Under the pieces are notes generated by a model, which was not told the origin of the DNA, did no database searches, and saw only the letters and a list, made by a program, of their open reading frames with translations. Shown here in pieces: positions 6,237-6,645 of a DNA stretch of 6,645 nt. Positions within the stretch are counted from its first letter, which is position 1; each line of letters begins with the position of its first letter. Source of the stretch: Mailhella massiliensis (GTDB lineage: Bacteria > Desulfobacterota > Desulfovibrionia > Desulfovibrionales > Desulfovibrionaceae); NCBI RefSeq assembly GCF_020741395.1, contig NZ_DYZA01000236.1, forward strand, positions 1-6,645. Reading direction: 5' to 3'. The position numbers were made by a program, and so were the translations under genes.

Positions 6237-6302
6237 AATACCTCCGCTTCGCTGGCAGTGTACGACACTACCGTGCACTGTCTGACACTACACGGAGGTA
6301 TT
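6237..6302 (-). promoter_or_regulatory. tnpA leader with inverted repeat covering the ribosome binding site
   Basis: On the minus strand AATACCTCCG (from 6302 to 6293) is perfectly complementary to CGGAGGTATT (from 6246 to 6237), which contains the tnpA GGAGG (6241-6245). Folding of the leader RNA would close a 10-bp stem around a 46-nt loop and hide the ribosome binding site. IS10 is known to use a comparable fold-back to avoid activation by outside transcription. Whether the element's own promoter lies inside or outside the stem is not clear from the sequence. Confidence 0.55.
6256..6291. repeat. Two 16-bp operator-like direct repeats in the tnpA upstream region
   Basis: Segments 6256-6271 and 6276-6291 match at 13 of 16 positions, share GACACTAC exactly, and repeat with a 20-bp period, close to two helical turns. 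Each has dyad symmetry at its core (AGTGTACGACACT at 6257-6269; TGTCTGACA at 6279-6287). This is the usual appearance of a tandem binding site for a dimeric regulator. TnpA, which has a helix-turn-helix, is the obvious candidate. Confidence 0.45.
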
Positions 6303-6307
6303 GTTTC

Positions 6308-6313
6308 ATATTA
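6308..6313 (-). promoter_or_regulatory. Possible -10 element upstream of tnpA
   Basis: TAATAT on the minus strand is the best -10-like hexamer between the terminal repeat and tnpA. No good -35 stands at the right distance: TTGTTC (6323-6328) is only 9 nt away. If used, its transcript would include both arms of the leader inverted repeat. Confidence 0.25.
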
Positions 6314-6328
6314 CACTTATTGGAACAA

Positions 6329-6352
6329 GGCGTGGTTAGATTTTACGCTTAC
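6329..6352 (-). repeat. IS66 terminal inverted repeat, tnpA side
   Basis: Read on the minus strand this end begins GTAAGCGTAAAA and matches the other terminal repeat at 18 of 24 positions. It sets the right boundary of the element. Confidence 0.88.
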
Positions 6353-6645
6353 GGTGTTCTTTTGTAAAAACCTTAACTAAATGACATTGCTACATTCCCC
6401 TAGGTTTTTTATCCCCAGACATTCTTTCAAGTAACCTTGTAAAAATCATTCCCAACGCGACCCTCTACCACTTCGGTATTTTAACATCATCTGTCCACAT
6501 GGCATGGACGCGGGCTGTAGCTGGCCGCTTGAAAAGCGACTATCGCTATTCCAAGGATATTGTGTACAACAATTTCCCGTGGCCAGAAGCTGACGGCAAA
6601 CAGAAGGCAACAATAGAGCCCCTCGCTCAAGCCGTGCTTGACGCC
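6353..6645 (+). pseudogene. C-terminal remnant of an MmeI-like class I DNA methyltransferase
   Basis: An open frame from 6385 to the window end (87 codons) encodes a stretch typical of the specificity/C-terminal part of large class I SAM-dependent DNA methyltransferases of the MmeI (type IIL) kind. Key pieces are YIPLGFLSPDILSSNLV, NATLYHFGILTSSVHMAW, GRLKSDYRYSKDIVYNNFPW and a following QKATIEPLAQAVLDA. In the full enzyme these follow the catalytic N-terminal half, which is absent here. The same frame is open from the IS66 end to a TGA at 6382-6384. A single C-to-T change in a CGA arginine codon would explain that stop, since an arginine is often found there in the family. The piece is therefore cut by the IS and also carries a nonsense codon. 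It continues past the window. Family assignment is from remembered motifs. Confidence 0.65.

Larger units (their letters stand above)
3833..6352 (-). mobile_element. Complete IS66-family insertion sequence, 2520 bp
   Basis: The element is bounded by imperfect terminal inverted repeats that begin GTAAGCGT, as is typical of IS66. It carries the family's three genes in order tnpA, tnpB, tnpC on the minus strand, all with intact reading frames and family-typical lengths. Size fits the family (about 2.5-2.7 kb). IS66 insertions normally make an 8-bp target duplication; the flanking octamers (AAAAAATG at 3825-3832 and GGTGTTCT at 6353-6360) do not match. The tnpC end faces the redox operon and lies 137 bp from its first start codon. 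The protein sequences look like Firmicutes-type gut IS66 elements, so recent inter-phylum transfer is possible, but that is an impression from memory. Confidence 0.93.

Noticed and set aside
6276..6278. GTG as an upstream start for tnpA
   Set aside because: It would add 15 residues from the operator-like repeat region and lacks a good ribosome binding site; the ATG at 6233 has GGAGG at 7 nt.
1..6645. CRISPR array, tRNA, rRNA or riboswitch
   Set aside because: No regularly spaced repeats beyond the two-copy leader repeat, and no tRNA- or rRNA-like segments, were seen in the intergenic regions.

Overview
The window looks like chromosomal DNA from an anaerobic bacterium, most plausibly a gut-type member of the Desulfovibrionaceae. 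That assignment is an inference. It rests on a GC-rich operon pairing an iron-sulfur electron-transfer protein with an AprA/FrdA-type flavoprotein, a style of gene pair common in sulfate- and sulfite-respiring bacteria. No rRNA or housekeeping marker is present to confirm it.

Layout. (1) Positions 1-3695, all on the minus strand, form a three-gene operon. In transcription order it holds a 390-residue FAD/[4Fe-4S] protein (3695-2523), a 571-residue fumarate-reductase-superfamily flavoprotein (2520-805), and the first 249 codons of a DASS/SLC13-type anion transporter (748 to the window edge). The first two genes are 2 nt apart and look translationally coupled; a GC-rich hairpin separates the second from the transporter. 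(2) Positions 3696-3832 are the operon's leader and upstream region, ending in an A/T-rich tract. (3) Positions 3833-6352 are a complete 2520-bp IS66-family insertion sequence with imperfect terminal inverted repeats and the genes tnpA, tnpB and tnpC, also on the minus strand and so pointing toward the operon. (4) Positions 6353-6645 carry, on the plus strand, the C-terminal part of a class I DNA methyltransferase resembling MmeI-type (type IIL) enzymes, with an in-frame stop close to the IS boundary.

How the genes may work together. The transporter would import an organic anion. The iron-sulfur/FAD protein would relay electrons to the flavoprotein, which would reduce (or oxidise) the imported compound in the cytoplasm. 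Both redox proteins are unusual. The relay protein resembles the GltD/dihydropyrimidine-dehydrogenase family but lacks the NAD(P)H-binding Rossmann domain. The flavoprotein keeps the fold of fumarate reductase and AprA but has replaced residues needed for fumarate chemistry, so its substrate is probably something else. This operon is the best candidate here for an undescribed system; its substrate cannot be read from the sequence.

The IS66 element has no 8-bp target duplication and its two flanks belong to unrelated loci, pointing to an IS-mediated rearrangement or to misassembly across a repeated element. Inside it, the tnpA leader has an inverted repeat that could hide the tnpA ribosome binding site and a pair of 16-bp operator-like direct repeats. 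tnpC has a consensus extended -10 placed so that its transcript could be leaderless.
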